Part shown: positions 7,998 through 18,284 of the stretch, one piece after another
Numbering within the stretch: the first letter of the stretch is position 1
Layout of the letters: each line of letters opens with the position of its first letter
Assembly: GCA_903917345.1 (NCBI GenBank)
Contig: CAIXAE010000045.1
Span: 62,001-126,000, forward strand
DNA from: an uncultured Methylococcaceae bacterium
GTDB taxonomy: Bacteria > Pseudomonadota > Gammaproteobacteria > Methylococcales > Methylomonadaceae
Direction: 5' to 3'
DNA: 64,000 nt
Translations under genes and position numbers: made by a program
The notes under the pieces: generated by a model
Database searches by the model: none
The model's input: the letters and a program-made list of their open reading frames with translations, nothing else
Told to the model about the DNA's origin: nothing

Positions 7998-9029
7998 TTA
8001 AATAATCTCTAGATCCGCATGCAATGCGCCAGCCGTCTTCATGGCTTGTAATATAACTAACAAGTCCTGAGGTGATGCACCGATTTTATTTAAAGAATTA
8101 ACCACCTCAGACAATAATACCCCGGCCTTAAGAGGAATTAACTTGCCTACTGATAAGGGCATAGGTTGTGTGCCTAAGGGTGTCTCACTAATCACGACCG
8201 ATATATCCCCGTGCGAAACCGCGCACGCATCTAACTTAACCGCCTGATTCATCACCACCGACCCCGTTTTAGCATTCAGCACTACTTTAGGTAATGCCGC
8301 TTCAAAAGGTACATCAATGCCTTCAATGCCGCCTATGAGACTGACGCGATAGTTTTGATTAGCGGGTGCTTTTACTTTTATCACCCGGCCATTCTGGGCC
8401 AGTGCCACGCCAGCGCCATATTGCAAATTAATAGCTGAGGCAATACGACCCGCGGCAGCGAAATCTGAATTCTTAAGCTCTAAGGTAATAGACGTATCAT
8501 CACCTAGAGGTGTGTTAACGGCCCTTTCAACTGTTGCCCCTCCCATAACCATCGTCGGTTTCGCAAACATACCCGTTGCTGGCAAGCCCGCACTCACGGT
8601 TAATGGTCCTTGAGCCATGGCATAGATTTGGCCGTCCGCGCCTTTTAGAGGTGTCATTAGTAAGGTACCACCCCGTAAACTTTTAGCGGTACCCATTGAA
8701 GACACCACGACATCTAAAGTTTGACCGATCTGAGAAAATGCCCCCAGAGAACCCGTTACAATGACAGATGCGACATTTTTAGACTTTGGGTTAGTGCCCG
8801 GCGGTAAATACACGCCCATCTGTTGCAAGGTATTTAAGATGGTTTGGTTGGTGAAAGGCGTCTGGTCACCCGTTCCCCCTTCTAATCCCACCACTAAGCC
8901 ATAGCCCATGAGTTGGTTGTCTCGTACGCCTTGTATATCAACTAAATCTTTTACATAGACGGCCTGCACTGCGTGCGCATAAACGAGCACGAGTGAAATC
9001 AATGCTATTTTTAAGGCGTTAACTGTCAT
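7998..9029 (-). CDS. flgI: flagellar P-ring protein FlgI
   Basis: A 343-residue periplasmic protein that forms the P ring around the rod in the peptidoglycan layer. A Sec signal peptide covers about residues 1-23 (MTVNALKIALISLVLVYAH, then AVQA). The family start VKDLVDIQGVRDNQLMGYGLVVGL is present in pieces, and VVSSMGTAKSLRGGTLLMTPL is also conserved. The ATGA overlap with flgH suggests translational coupling. Length is normal for the family. Confidence 0.97.
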   Translation of the reverse strand: MTVNALKIALISLVLVYAHAVQAVYVKDLVDIQGVRDNQLMGYGLVVGLEGGTGDQTPFTNQTILNTLQQMGVYLPPGTNPKSKNVASVIVTGSLGAFSQIGQTLDVVVSSMGTAKSLRGGTLLMTPLKGADGQIYAMAQGPLTVSAGLPATGMFAKPTMVMGGATVERAVNTPLGDDTSITLELKNSDFAAAGRIASAINLQYGAGVALAQNGRVIKVKAPANQNYRVSLIGGIEGIDVPFEAALPKVVLNAKTGSVVMNQAVKLDACAVSHGDISVVISETPLGTQPMPLSVGKLIPLKAGVLLSEVVNSLNKIGASPQDLLVILQAMKTAGALHADLEII

Positions 9030-9688
9030 AAGAGTAATACTGCAGAGAAAATACGACCAATAGATTTAGCCAATTCAGCGGGATCCATTTGGCTGTTGGT
9101 ACGATACTCAACCCGTGCATCCGCTAACTGCGTTGAAGGAATGGTGTTACCCGGCTGTATTGTTATGGGTGCCACAACACCTGATAAGCGGATAAACTCT
9201 GCGCCTTTATCCATGCCTATTTGCTTTTCACCACTCACCAACAGATTTCCATTGGGTAAAACTTCAAGCACTGTTACGGCCACGCTACCGGTAAAGACGT
9301 AATTGGCACTGCCGGTGGCTTGATCACTTTGATTGATGGCAGCTGATTCAGTGACTTGTAGGTTCTTTATATTAAGGCCCATTAAATTACTTAATTGAGC
9401 GTTAACCGAACTGGCATATTTATCAGATACTTTATTGCTTTTATTAGCGGATACCGTTTCATTGATGGTAACCGTTAACACATCACCCACCCCTTTCGCA
9501 CGATAATCACTGAACACAGGACGGTACGTAGCCGCCTGAAAGATTGAACCATTTTGAGCAACAGGCACAATAGGTGCGGCAGTAGAGCTGGTTGGATGCG
9601 GCACTATTGAACTCGGTGCTATGGAGCAAGCACTTAAACTTGCAACTAACACCCAAGCAAAATACCCCGTACATTTATTCATACACAT
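9026..9688 (-). CDS. flgH: flagellar L-ring lipoprotein FlgH
   Basis: A 220-residue outer-membrane lipoprotein that forms the L ring. The lipobox LSAC ends at Cys21. The mature part has FSDYRAKGVGDVLTVTINE and NGNLLVSGEKQIGMDKG, both typical. The start may be Met1 or Met3 (MNKC); neither has a strong ribosome site. It lies between flgG (5-bp gap) and flgI (4-bp overlap). Confidence 0.96.
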   Translation of the reverse strand: MCMNKCTGYFAWVLVASLSACSIAPSSIVPHPTSSTAAPIVPVAQNGSIFQAATYRPVFSDYRAKGVGDVLTVTINETVSANKSNKVSDKYASSVNAQLSNLMGLNIKNLQVTESAAINQSDQATGSANYVFTGSVAVTVLEVLPNGNLLVSGEKQIGMDKGAEFIRLSGVVAPITIQPGNTIPSTQLADARVEYRTNSQMDPAELAKSIGRIFSAVLLL

Positions 9689-9693
9689 AGTAA

Positions 9694-10479
9694 CTAGAGT
9701 TGTGACAATGTTTGCAACATTTGGTCAGAAGTGGTGACTGCTTTACTGTTAATCTCATAAGAGCGTTGTGCTTGAATCATATTGGTCATTTCTTCAACCA
9801 CGTTAACGTTAGATGTTTCTACGTACTTTTGATTTAATGAGCCTAAGCCATTGGTTGTGGGTTGACCCGTTATAGGGGCGCCCGAAGCGCTAGTCTCAAC
9901 ATATAGATTTTCTCCTTTGGCCTCTAATCCAGCTGGATTAATAAAACTAGCTATATCGATCGTGCCAACATTACTTGTTGTGGGAGGATTACCAGGTTGT
10001 GTAACGGTAACAACGCCATCACTGCCAATCGTTAAACTTTGTGCATCTGCGGGGATAGGGATGGAGGGTTGTAACTGATAACCACTGGATGTCACTAAAT
10101 ACCCTTGGTTATCCAATTGAAACTCACCATCACGGGTATAAGCCGTAGAACCATCTGGCATTAATATCTGGAAAAATCCAATACCTTGTATAGCAACGTC
10201 TTTATCATTACCGGTTTGTTGTAAATTACCTTGGGTAAATAAGCGCTCTGCAGCGACTGGCTTAACGCCGGTACCTAATTGCAAGCCTGATGGTAATTGT
10301 GTTTGCTGAGAAGACTGCCCTCCCGGTTGTCTTACATTTTGATAAAGCAAATCTTCAAATACCGCCCGAGAACGTTTAAACCCCGTGGTATTAACGTTAG
10401 CTAAGTTATTGGTTATAACATCTAACTGGGTTTGCATTGCATCTAAACCCGTTTTAGCAATTAATAAAGAACGTATCAT
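9694..10479 (-). CDS. flgG: distal rod protein FlgG
   Basis: A 261-residue axial protein of the distal rod, exported by the flagellar type III system. N-terminal [20 protein letters not shown] and [13 protein letters not shown], plus C-terminal [19 protein letters not shown] and ending in QMLQTLSQL, are the standard rod/hook terminal helices. Length equals that of typical FlgG. Confidence 0.97.
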   Translation of the reverse strand: MIRSLLIAKTGLDAMQTQLDVITNNLANVNTTGFKRSRAVFEDLLYQNVRQPGGQSSQQTQLPSGLQLGTGVKPVAAERLFTQGNLQQTGNDKDVAIQGIGFFQILMPDGSTAYTRDGEFQLDNQGYLVTSSGYQLQPSIPIPADAQSLTIGSDGVVTVTQPGNPPTTSNVGTIDIASFINPAGLEAKGENLYVETSASGAPITGQPTTNGLGSLNQKYVETSNVNVVEEMTNMIQAQRSYEINSKAVTTSDQMLQTLSQL

Positions 10480-10501
10480 TTGTCTATCCCTTAAATAAGT
10501 T

Positions 10502-11245
10502 TTATTGCGTGAGATTCATCAGTTGACTGGCTTTTGATGCATTACCATCCACATTCTTAAGCAATGTCATATTCATTTCGAATTGTCGACCTAAACCAAT
10601 CATATTAACCATGGCCTCAACCACATTGACATTACTGTCTTCTAACGCCCCACCCTTTACAACAACATTAGAGTCCTTTGCTGCCGGAGTTCCACCCTTA
10701 GTTCTAAACAAACCGTCTTCTCCGCGTGTTAAATTATCTTTTGCGGGATTAACCAATTTAATTTGCTCTATTGCTTCCATAGTGACAGGGATACTATTGG
10801 GTGTTTCTTGTGAGATTGTGCCATCTTTGCCAATCATTAACGCGGTGTTATAAGGAATAGAAATAGGTCCACTTTCCCCTAAAACCAAATCTCCCGCTTC
10901 AGTTTGTAATAAGCCATTTTGATTAATTTTTAATGACCCCGCACGGGTATAAGCTTCTTTACCATCACTGCCTTGTACCGCTATCCAGCCTTGGCCATCG
11001 ATAGCCATATCTAAACTGCGTCCGGTTTCTGTTATGGCGCCTTGGCTAAAATCTGCGCCACTCGTTTCATCAACAACTTGCGTACGAGTGGGTAAGCCTT
11101 TACCTAGCACAGGCACAGAGCGAAAACTATCTAATTGAGCACGAAATCCGGTTGTAGAAGCATTTGCTAAATTGTGAGATACCGTCGCTTGTTGCTCCAA
11201 GACTTGCTTGGCACCTGTCATAGTGGTGTATATCAACCTATCCAT
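10502..11245 (-). CDS. flgF: proximal rod protein FlgF
   Basis: A 247-residue rod protein. [19 protein letters not shown] followed by [18 protein letters not shown] is the FlgF N-terminus, and [20 protein letters not shown] is the C-terminal helix. It sits between flgE and flgG as in most bacteria, 22 bp before flgG. Confidence 0.97.
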   Translation of the reverse strand: MDRLIYTTMTGAKQVLEQQATVSHNLANASTTGFRAQLDSFRSVPVLGKGLPTRTQVVDETSGADFSQGAITETGRSLDMAIDGQGWIAVQGSDGKEAYTRAGSLKINQNGLLQTEAGDLVLGESGPISIPYNTALMIGKDGTISQETPNSIPVTMEAIEQIKLVNPAKDNLTRGEDGLFRTKGGTPAAKDSNVVVKGGALEDSNVNVVEAMVNMIGLGRQFEMNMTLLKNVDGNASKASQLMNLTQ

Positions 11246-11272
11246 AATTAGATTCTCAAATAATTAAAGTGA

Positions 11273-12442
11273 TTAATGACCTAATTGTGAAATTTCTTGT
11301 AATATTTGGCTTTGCGTATTGATCACTTGTGACTCTGCCTGGAACGCACGTTGTGCAGATAATAAATCAACCATTGCCGCTGTCGTGTCCACATTAGAAC
11401 CTTCTGTAGCACCGACCTGTATAGTACCTGCCCCCTTATCTCCGCCAGGATAAGTGGCAGTGGGCGTTCCAGAAGCCATACTTTCTGCCCACTGATTGAC
11501 GCCAACCGGCTTTAAGCCTGTCTCGAAGGGGAATACATAAACACCCAACTTTAGATTCATTGGAATAGATACAGGCTGATTATTGATAACATAACTTGGC
11601 GTAATGGTGCCATCAGTGCCTACCGTAACACTCGCCATTGCAGGTGTTGAATAACCATCAGCTGTAGAAATTGCAGTAAATGGACCTTTAGTTTGAGTTG
11701 GATTATCGAAAGTAAAAGTCACTCCAGGGGCACCTGCAAGCGTAATATCAACAGTAGGATTACCCAGACTATCTTTTGTTACCCCTGTTTTACTGACACC
11801 TGTACCTGTAGCCGATAAAGCACCCTTAGCGTCATAACTTAAACTGGCATCAAGGGTTGTAGTTGCCGGAGTAGCCGAGTTAGCACTGTATATATTCCAA
11901 CCCGCTGTTGTTTTTACATAGTAACTAGTCACCGTTGAGGCTGTTCCAGTTGCGTCGTACACTTTAGTCGTTGTTGATTCGTTGTAAGATGTATCGTCAG
12001 TAGGGCTGAATGTTGTTGTTTTAGGCACATCAGCACTCGAGTCTAAATTAAGCGTCATAGTAGCTTTGGTAGATGCCTTGGGTGAAACACTTGGCGGAAT
12101 TGATATAGGTGTACCTGTCGAACTCTGAACAATATTACCTTCACTATCCGTTAAATTATTATTAGCATCCAACTGAAAACGTCCATCTCGCGTATAAAGT
12201 GACTGCCCACTGGCCGATTGAACTTTAAAAAAACCCTTCCCTTCTATAGCGACATCTAAAGGATTATTATCAACCGTAATACCTCCTTGTTTAAAATTTT
12301 GAACGGAAGTGGTTTGACCTAATATCTCTTGAAAGCTAGTGCTTTTATAACCAATGGTGTTTTGGTTTGATATATTTTTGCCTAATAGCGTCAATTTTGA
12401 ATACGCTGCCGTGATTGCTGATGTATCTATACTCATACCCAT
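11273..12442 (-). CDS. flgE: flagellar hook protein FlgE
   Basis: A 389-residue hook subunit. It has the axial-protein start (YSKLTLLGKNISNQNTIGYK), a Thr/Ser-rich surface domain in the middle and the ending TTAAMVDLLSAQRAFQAESQ. Length is close to enteric FlgE (about 400), so it carries no large insertion. The hook-length control protein FliK and hook-filament proteins FlgK/FlgL are not nearby. Confidence 0.96.
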   Translation of the reverse strand: MGMSIDTSAITAAYSKLTLLGKNISNQNTIGYKSTSFQEILGQTTSVQNFKQGGITVDNNPLDVAIEGKGFFKVQSASGQSLYTRDGRFQLDANNNLTDSEGNIVQSSTGTPISIPPSVSPKASTKATMTLNLDSSADVPKTTTFSPTDDTSYNESTTTKVYDATGTASTVTSYYVKTTAGWNIYSANSATPATTTLDASLSYDAKGALSATGTGVSKTGVTKDSLGNPTVDITLAGAPGVTFTFDNPTQTKGPFTAISTADGYSTPAMASVTVGTDGTITPSYVINNQPVSIPMNLKLGVYVFPFETGLKPVGVNQWAESMASGTPTATYPGGDKGAGTIQVGATEGSNVDTTAAMVDLLSAQRAFQAESQVINTQSQILQEISQLGH

Positions 12443-12459
12443 AATATTTTCCTTATGCT

Positions 12460-13152
12460 TTAATTAGTGATTTCATAGATATTGGATAAAGCAACATCTG
12501 ATATTTTATTTACGGCATTCGTGACATTTAGATTCGTTACACCACCTGCCATAGAAATATTATTAACGGTAGCTACTGCTAATGGCTTGATAGCTGTTTC
12601 TGGTAATGCGCTACCCCCTTGGGTTGCAGTTACACTGAAGGTATAAGGCGGATTAGTTGCCGGTGTTCCAGTATTAGTGGTGCCATCCCAGGTTAAATTT
12701 TGTAAGCCTGCACCCATTGAACCGAGGTTCTGACTATTGATGACAGATCCCGTGCTATCAAGAATATTGACTTGAACATCATCAGCCGCTTGCCCTAATT
12801 GCACACCCATCGTTGCGCTACCATTGACTAATTGCAAACCAGTACCCGGTACTAATACGCTACGCCCTATGAGTGATGCGGCTTGCATTGCTTCATTGGT
12901 GTTAATGTTACCTGCTATGGAAGATAATGTTGTGTTGAGCTGATTAATCCCAGAAACTACATTTAATTGAGACATCTGCGAGGTCATATCTGACGATGTC
13001 ATCGGCTTGGTAGGATCCTGATTTTCAACTTGTGCAACTAACAACTTCATAAAACTATCTTGAATTTGTCCCGCGCTAGAAGATAAAGCACTGCTGGCAG
13101 GGGCAGTCGTTTTTGCAGTTATTGGCGTTTCGGAAACACTTGTTATGCTCAT
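12460..13152 (-). CDS. flgD: hook-cap protein FlgD
   Basis: A 230-residue scaffold that caps the hook during assembly. SSAGQIQDSFMKLLVAQVEN followed by QDPTKPMTSSDMTSQMSQ is the conserved FlgD core; a FlgD Ig-like/Tudor region follows (LTWDGTTNTGTPATNPPYTF). It is expressed with flgB and flgC (32-bp gap). Confidence 0.96.
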   Translation of the reverse strand: MSITSVSETPITAKTTAPASSALSSSAGQIQDSFMKLLVAQVENQDPTKPMTSSDMTSQMSQLNVVSGINQLNTTLSSIAGNINTNEAMQAASLIGRSVLVPGTGLQLVNGSATMGVQLGQAADDVQVNILDSTGSVINSQNLGSMGAGLQNLTWDGTTNTGTPATNPPYTFSVTATQGGSALPETAIKPLAVATVNNISMAGGVTNLNVTNAVNKISDVALSNIYEITN

Positions 13153-13184
13153 AATTAAACCTATTAATTTAATACTGTTTGTAA

Positions 13185-13589
13185 TTATTGACCTAAGGTC
13201 AGTGTTTTAATCAACATCGTTTTAGCGGCATTCATGGTGTCGACATTATTTTGATAAGAACGTGATGCGGATAACATATTCACCATTTCTTCAGTCACAT
13301 TGACATTAGGTGTTTCCACATAACCGTTAGCATTTGCATTAGGATGTCCTGGCGAATACACCATCTTGGGTGGCGTTTGGTCTTCTATTACCTTGGCCAC
13401 CTTAACGCCGGCTTCTTTATTGCCATTCATAGGCACTGTCATAAACTCAACTTGCTTTGCGCGATATGCCTTACCATTGGGCCCTGTTGTACTATCCGCA
13501 TTGGCAATATTACTGGCCACTGTATTTAAGCGCTGGCCTTGAGCCGACATACCCGAACCCGCAATATTAAAAATATTTAACAACGACAT
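13185..13589 (-). CDS. flgC: proximal rod protein FlgC
   Basis: A 134-residue rod protein. [20 protein letters not shown] followed by [13 protein letters not shown] and the C-terminal [20 protein letters not shown] are diagnostic. It starts 5 bp after flgB. Confidence 0.97.
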   Translation of the reverse strand: MSLLNIFNIAGSGMSAQGQRLNTVASNIANADSTTGPNGKAYRAKQVEFMTVPMNGNKEAGVKVAKVIEDQTPPKMVYSPGHPNANANGYVETPNVNVTEEMVNMLSASRSYQNNVDTMNAAKTMLIKTLTLGQ

Positions 13590-13594
13590 AATAA

Positions 13595-14005
13595 TTACCC
13601 CTGAATAACGCTTAATAACCCTTTGATTTCACTTTGGGCAAAACTGACATCCGCCTCATAGTGCATGGCATTTTGGACAAACTCATTACGCTCAACATCC
13701 ATATCCACCGTATTTCCATCTAAATTATTTTGTGTGGCTTTGCGTAAGAACGTATTCGGCAATTGCGCACTTAACTCACCCGACAAATGACTTGTATTAG
13801 TTTGCGATAATGACCCTGCCGCTTGACTCGCATTGCGTCCTTGAAGTAATGCAGACTGCATCGCTTTGCCAAAGTCCATATCTTTAGCTTTATAGTGTGG
13901 CGTATCCGCATTGGCAATATTGGATGCTAATAGCTGTTGCCGCTGCGCACGCAGACGTAAGGCATTTTCATGAAATCCAAACACTTCATCTAATTTACCG
14001 GCCAT
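13595..14005 (-). CDS. flgB: proximal rod protein FlgB
   Basis: A 136-residue rod protein: [20 protein letters not shown] and MDFGKAMQ at the N-terminal side, [20 protein letters not shown] at the C-terminal side. I chose ATG at 14005, which gives the family start [18 protein letters not shown], over an in-frame GTG seven codons upstream. It is the first gene of the flgB-J operon. A FlhDC-box-like site lies 108 bp upstream. Confidence 0.95.
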   Translation of the reverse strand: MAGKLDEVFGFHENALRLRAQRQQLLASNIANADTPHYKAKDMDFGKAMQSALLQGRNASQAAGSLSQTNTSHLSGELSAQLPNTFLRKATQNNLDGNTVDMDVERNEFVQNAMHYEADVSFAQSEIKGLLSVIQG

Positions 14006-14113
14006 AACAACTACCCACGCTCTCACTCTGCATTAAGATCACGATCACATCCTTAAACTTAAAGGATTTTCTATGAGTTACATTCTAGATAATTAAATGT
14101 ACAGTCAATTTAT

Positions 14114-14134
14114 TAAGCACAAGGCATAAATGCC
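14114..14134. promoter_or_regulatory. FlhDC-box-like motif between flgB and flgA
   Basis: TAAGCAC followed by AAGGCATAAATGCC. The reverse complement, GGCATTTATGCC, resembles the known FlhD4C2 half-site (CGCTATTTCTGCC-like). It lies 108 bp before flgB and 86 bp before flgA, a position able to serve both. Close relatives occur at 29785, 38732 and 41757. Confidence 0.55.
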
Positions 14135-14220
14135 CTGTTTTTAATCTTTAGACATTTTTGTTGTCTTTTTTGAGTCTGCTATACTCATTTATCCTTAATT
14201 TGAGTCTTTTTTATTGCCCC

Positions 14221-14928
14221 ATGAAAGCCCTGTATTACCTTATATTTCCTGTTTTCATTGGTTTGATAACCCCACGGTTCGCTGCGGCTGATACTGAAAT
14301 GGCATTTCAGGACCTCGAAAAAATTAGAGTTGAAGCATTAGGGTATCTGCAAGACTTACCGGGGTTTGATAAATCGGCTCGTGTAACAATGGGGACTATT
14401 GATACTCAATTAAAATTGGCCGCTTGCCCCCATTTAGAGTTTTCTTTACCTGGTAATGGCAATTACCGAGGACATATTCGCTTAGGTGTTCGATGCCCTG
14501 AGCCCAACGCATGGTCGCTATTTTTGAGTGCCACTGTTTTAACACCTAAAACTTATTACATCACCCGTAATGAGCTTAGTAAAAATCATCCTATTCAAAA
14601 AGAAGACATCATTGCGACTGAAGTTTTTCAGGCCAATACACCCCAAGGCGCTATCAATGACCCACTGCAACTGATGGGGCGGACGCTTACTCACCCATTA
14701 TTGGCCGGCGCCACGGTGCGTAATACTGATTTACAAACAGAACCTAGTTTGGCTAGGGGACAAACCGTCCAAATTGTTGGCGTAGGCACTGGCTTTCAGA
14801 TAACACGTACGGGTCAGTTATTAGCCAATGCAAATGCCGGCGAACCCGCCCAAGTTAAAACCGCTTCTAAGCAAATCATTACGGGTATTGCACGCTCTGG
14901 CGGCATTGTTGAAGTCAAATTGCGTTGA
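14221..14928 (+). CDS. flgA: P-ring assembly chaperone FlgA
   Basis: A 235-residue periplasmic chaperone that helps FlgI assemble. It has a signal peptide of about 23 residues (MKALYYLIFPVFIGLITPRF, then AAA), then an SAF-type domain with LKLAACPHLEFSLPG, RVKCPEP-like GVRCPEPNAW, and the C-terminal RGQTVQIVGVGTGFQI and ANANAGEPAQVKTAS. ATG 14221 was preferred over an upstream start because it gives a clean signal peptide. Divergent from flgB, as in many Proteobacteria. flgM and flgN, often next to flgA, are absent. Confidence 0.95.
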   Translation: MKALYYLIFPVFIGLITPRFAAADTEMAFQDLEKIRVEALGYLQDLPGFDKSARVTMGTIDTQLKLAACPHLEFSLPGNGNYRGHIRLGVRCPEPNAWSLFLSATVLTPKTYYITRNELSKNHPIQKEDIIATEVFQANTPQGAINDPLQLMGRTLTHPLLAGATVRNTDLQTEPSLARGQTVQIVGVGTGFQITRTGQLLANANAGEPAQVKTASKQIITGIARSGGIVEVKLR

Positions 14929-14964
14929 TGCCGCAATAATCATATTTCCCTCCGTCCCTTAAAT

Positions 14965-14986
14965 AGCGGGCAAATTACCGCTTTTC
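14965..14986 (+). terminator. weak terminator after flgA
   Basis: AGCGG and CCGCT form a 5-bp stem around an 8-nt loop followed by TTTTC. It lies 37 bp after the flgA stop and ahead of flhB. The short stem makes this tentative. Confidence 0.35.
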
Positions 14987-15069
14987 TCAGCCGTTCCTCA
15001 ATTTAAAAAGCCTCGATAATAGCCCCATGTAAAGTGCCTTACTACGGCATTTAACCCTAGGATTGCTTC

Positions 15070-16218
15070 ATGGCTGAAGACAGCGACGCAGAAAAAACCG
15101 AAGACCCGTCATCCAGACGACTGGAGAAGGCTCGTGAAGAGGGCGACGTACCTCGCTCGCGAGAACTTGCCACGTTTACGGTATTGATGGCGGCTAGCGC
15201 GGGATTTTGGTTATCGGGTGAAACAATTATTCGTCAACTCAAACACATGCTATCGGAAGGACTCAGCTTTAATCGCCAGCAAGTGATGGATCCTGCTCAA
15301 TTAGGAGCGGGGTTGTTGGCGCAATTTTTAGATTTGGTTTTAACCTTGGCGCCTTTTATTGCATTAATAATGGCTGCGGCATTAGTCTCACCTATGCTCA
15401 TTGGGGGTTGGTTATTTAGCGCAAAAGCGTTTTCACCTAATTTTGGCAAAATGAATCCTTTAAGCGGTTTAGCCAACATGGTTTCAGTCCATGCGTTAGT
15501 TGAGCTATTAAAGGCTATAGCAAAAACGGTGTTAGTGGGGGCTGTCGCTTGGGCTATTTTAAGCACTCAAGTTGATGATATTTTCACCCTATTACTTCAG
15601 CCACCTGCGGCATCGGGAAGTCATCTTGGGCATTTATTATTAATAACCTTTACTGCTTTAGTAAGCGCATTGGCCCTAATTGCGTTAATAGATGCGCCTT
15701 ACCAAATGTATCACTATGCCCAAAAAATGAAGATGACTCGCCAAGAAGTTCGCCAAGAAGCAAAAGAGACCGATGGTAATCCAGAAATTAAAGCGAAAGT
15801 TAAGGCTATGCAACGAGAAATGGCGAGACGCCGCATGATGGCAGAAGTACCCACCGCTGATGTAGTTGTCACTAACCCTACCCATTACGCCGTGGCGATT
15901 AAATACCCAGAAAACTCTAATCAGGCTCCTATCGTAATAGCTAAAGGCGTGGATGAAGTCGCTGCAAAAATTCGAGAAATAGCAACCGCGAATAAAGTGG
16001 TCATTATGGAGGCCCCTCCATTAGCACGTGCTCTATACAAACACGCTGAGCTGGGCGATGAAATACCCGCGCCTTTATATACGGCTGTAGCACAAGTATT
16101 AGCTTACGTTTTTCAGTTACGCAGCTGGTATGAGGATGGTGAAATCCCCCCTGTTTATCCGGATTTTGTAGATGTGCCTGCTGACATGGATCCCTTAAAT
16201 GCAGAGGCTAGCGCATGA
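15070..16218 (+). CDS. flhB: flagellar export switch protein FlhB
   Basis: A 382-residue inner-membrane component of the flagellar type III export gate. Its start (EKTEDPSSRRLEKAREEGDV, then PRSRELATF) is typical of beta/gamma FlhB. Four membrane helices span about residues 30-210. The cytoplasmic domain carries the autocleavage motif NPTH starting at Asn269, the same numbering as in E. coli. First gene of the flhBAFG-motCD run; it overlaps flhA by 4 bp. Confidence 0.97.
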   Translation: MAEDSDAEKTEDPSSRRLEKAREEGDVPRSRELATFTVLMAASAGFWLSGETIIRQLKHMLSEGLSFNRQQVMDPAQLGAGLLAQFLDLVLTLAPFIALIMAAALVSPMLIGGWLFSAKAFSPNFGKMNPLSGLANMVSVHALVELLKAIAKTVLVGAVAWAILSTQVDDIFTLLLQPPAASGSHLGHLLLITFTALVSALALIALIDAPYQMYHYAQKMKMTRQEVRQEAKETDGNPEIKAKVKAMQREMARRRMMAEVPTADVVVTNPTHYAVAIKYPENSNQAPIVIAKGVDEVAAKIREIATANKVVIMEAPPLARALYKHAELGDEIPAPLYTAVAQVLAYVFQLRSWYEDGEIPPVYPDFVDVPADMDPLNAEASA

Positions 16219-18284
16219 ATCTAAGTCAATGGATGGCTAACATCAATTCCAAAGCGATAGCTGCACCGGGCTTGGTTATTATCATGTTATCGCTGATGAT
16301 ATTACCTATCCCACCGTTTGCACTGGATATCTTTTTTACATTTAATATTTCTATCTCAGTCATTGTTTTACTTACTGCGCTGTATACCATAAGTCCTTTG
16401 GATTTTATGGTGTTCCCTGCGATCTTACTGATGACCACCATCTTGCGTTTATCGCTTAACGTGGCTTCTACACGTATTGTATTAACGGAAGGTCATAACG
16501 GCTCTGATGCTGCCGGCAAGGTGATTGAAGCCTTTGGGCACTTTTTAATTGGCGGTAATTATTTAGTCGGTGTGGTTGTCTTTATCATTCTGACCATTAT
16601 CAATTTTATGGTAATTACCAAAGGTGCTGGCCGTATCGCAGAAGTGGGCGCTCGATTTGCTTTAGATGCGATGCCAGGCAAACAAATGGCGATTGATGCC
16701 GATTTAAATGCGGGCTTAATTGGTGAAGCAGAGGCGCGTTCACGTCGTAAAGCGGTCTCTCAAGAAGCTGAGTTTTATGGTGCCATGGATGGTGCGAGTA
16801 AATATGTGCGGGGGGATGCGGTTGCGGGCATTATTATCGTTATTGTGAACATGGTCGGTGGACTGATCGTGGGCATGGTCCAGCATGACCTAAATTTTTC
16901 TGAAGCCATAGAAACTTACACTATGCTGGCTATTGGGGATGGTTTGGTTGCTCAGCTACCGTCTTTAGTTATCTCTGTGGCGGCGGGTTCTGTTGTGTCA
17001 CGCGTGGTGAGTGATGAAGACATCGGCACTCAGATGGTTACTCAGTTATTTATGAAACCCCAAGTGCTGTTCATTACTGCAGGTATTGTGGGTGGCTTAG
17101 GGATGATCCCAGGCATGCCCCATATCGCTTTTTGGTTATTGGCAGCACTTATTGGTTACTGTGGATATTACTTTAAAAACCGCCCTGCTGTTGTAACTGA
17201 AGAAGAAGTAGCCGCTGCAACCTCAGTGACACCGGATATGGAAGAAGTCAGTTGGCATGATGTGGTCCCTGTACAAGCGCTGAGTTTAGAAGTGGGTTAT
17301 CGCTTAGTGCCTTTGGTCGATAAAAACCAAAATGGGGAACTGTTTAGGCGCATAAGAGGTGTACGCCGAAAATTTGCGCAAGACATGGGCTTTTTACCCC
17401 CCGGTATTAACATAGTTGATAATTTAAGCTTAACGCCCACGGGCTATCGCATCACGTTAAAAGGCGTTGAAATTGGTAAAGGCGAATCCTATCCTGATCA
17501 AGTATTAGCCATTAACTCGGGGATGATTAGCGAAGATTTACCCGGCATAAAAGTCACCGACCCTTCTTTTGGATTACCTGCTGTATGGATTGGCATACCG
17601 TTACGTGAGCAAGCCCAAAGTATGGGATATACCGTGGTTGATGCCAGTACGGTGGTGGCCACTCATCTGAATCAATTATTAATGGAAAGTGCTGCTGAAC
17701 TTTTAAATAGACATGCGCTACAAGCGTTATTAGATCATTTAAATACCAATGCCCCTGGATTAGTGGACGATATTATCCCCAAAATAATCCCCTTACCTAT
17801 ACTACAAAAAATATTACAAAACTTATTATCTGAAGATATTCATATCAGAGATATGCACACTATTCTTGAAACGATTGCTGAATATGGCCCGCAAACTCAA
17901 GATGCTACTTTATTAACAGCTATGGTACGCATTGCATTGGGCCGTAGCATTCTTGAACAAATAATTCCTGGCAGCCAAGAAATACCCGTAATGACATTAG
18001 ATAATCGACTTGAACAATTGCTGCTTCAAACTTTACAGGCCGGAGGCATAGAAGGCGGTATAGAACCAGGCTTAGCTGAAACATTAGTGACTCAAACGGC
18101 TAAAAAAGCGCAAATGCAAGAAGAGCTAGGCTACCCACCCATTTTATTAGTCCCTGCCCCACTACGCGCTATGTTGGCAAGATTTTTACATCGTTCTGTC
18201 CCCGATCTTAAAGTGTTATCTCAGGCAGAATTACCCGATTCATACACTATCAAAGTCACTAATTTTGTCGGAGCAGCTGCATGA
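16215..18284 (+). CDS. flhA: flagellar export gate protein FlhA
   Basis: A 689-residue export-gate protein with about eight N-terminal membrane helices and a large cytoplasmic domain from about residue 330 that binds chaperone-substrate pairs. Conserved pieces include RLSLNVASTRIVL, GFLKGAGRIAEVGARF-like VITKGAGRIAEVGARFALDA, DADLNAGLI and YVRGDAVAGIII (FHIPEP family). Overlaps of 4 bp with both flhB and flhF suggest coupled translation. Confidence 0.97.
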   Translation: MNLSQWMANINSKAIAAPGLVIIMLSLMILPIPPFALDIFFTFNISISVIVLLTALYTISPLDFMVFPAILLMTTILRLSLNVASTRIVLTEGHNGSDAAGKVIEAFGHFLIGGNYLVGVVVFIILTIINFMVITKGAGRIAEVGARFALDAMPGKQMAIDADLNAGLIGEAEARSRRKAVSQEAEFYGAMDGASKYVRGDAVAGIIIVIVNMVGGLIVGMVQHDLNFSEAIETYTMLAIGDGLVAQLPSLVISVAAGSVVSRVVSDEDIGTQMVTQLFMKPQVLFITAGIVGGLGMIPGMPHIAFWLLAALIGYCGYYFKNRPAVVTEEEVAAATSVTPDMEEVSWHDVVPVQALSLEVGYRLVPLVDKNQNGELFRRIRGVRRKFAQDMGFLPPGINIVDNLSLTPTGYRITLKGVEIGKGESYPDQVLAINSGMISEDLPGIKVTDPSFGLPAVWIGIPLREQAQSMGYTVVDASTVVATHLNQLLMESAAELLNRHALQALLDHLNTNAPGLVDDIIPKIIPLPILQKILQNLLSEDIHIRDMHTILETIAEYGPQTQDATLLTAMVRIALGRSILEQIIPGSQEIPVMTLDNRLEQLLLQTLQAGGIEGGIEPGLAETLVTQTAKKAQMQEELGYPPILLVPAPLRAMLARFLHRSVPDLKVLSQAELPDSYTIKVTNFVGAAA

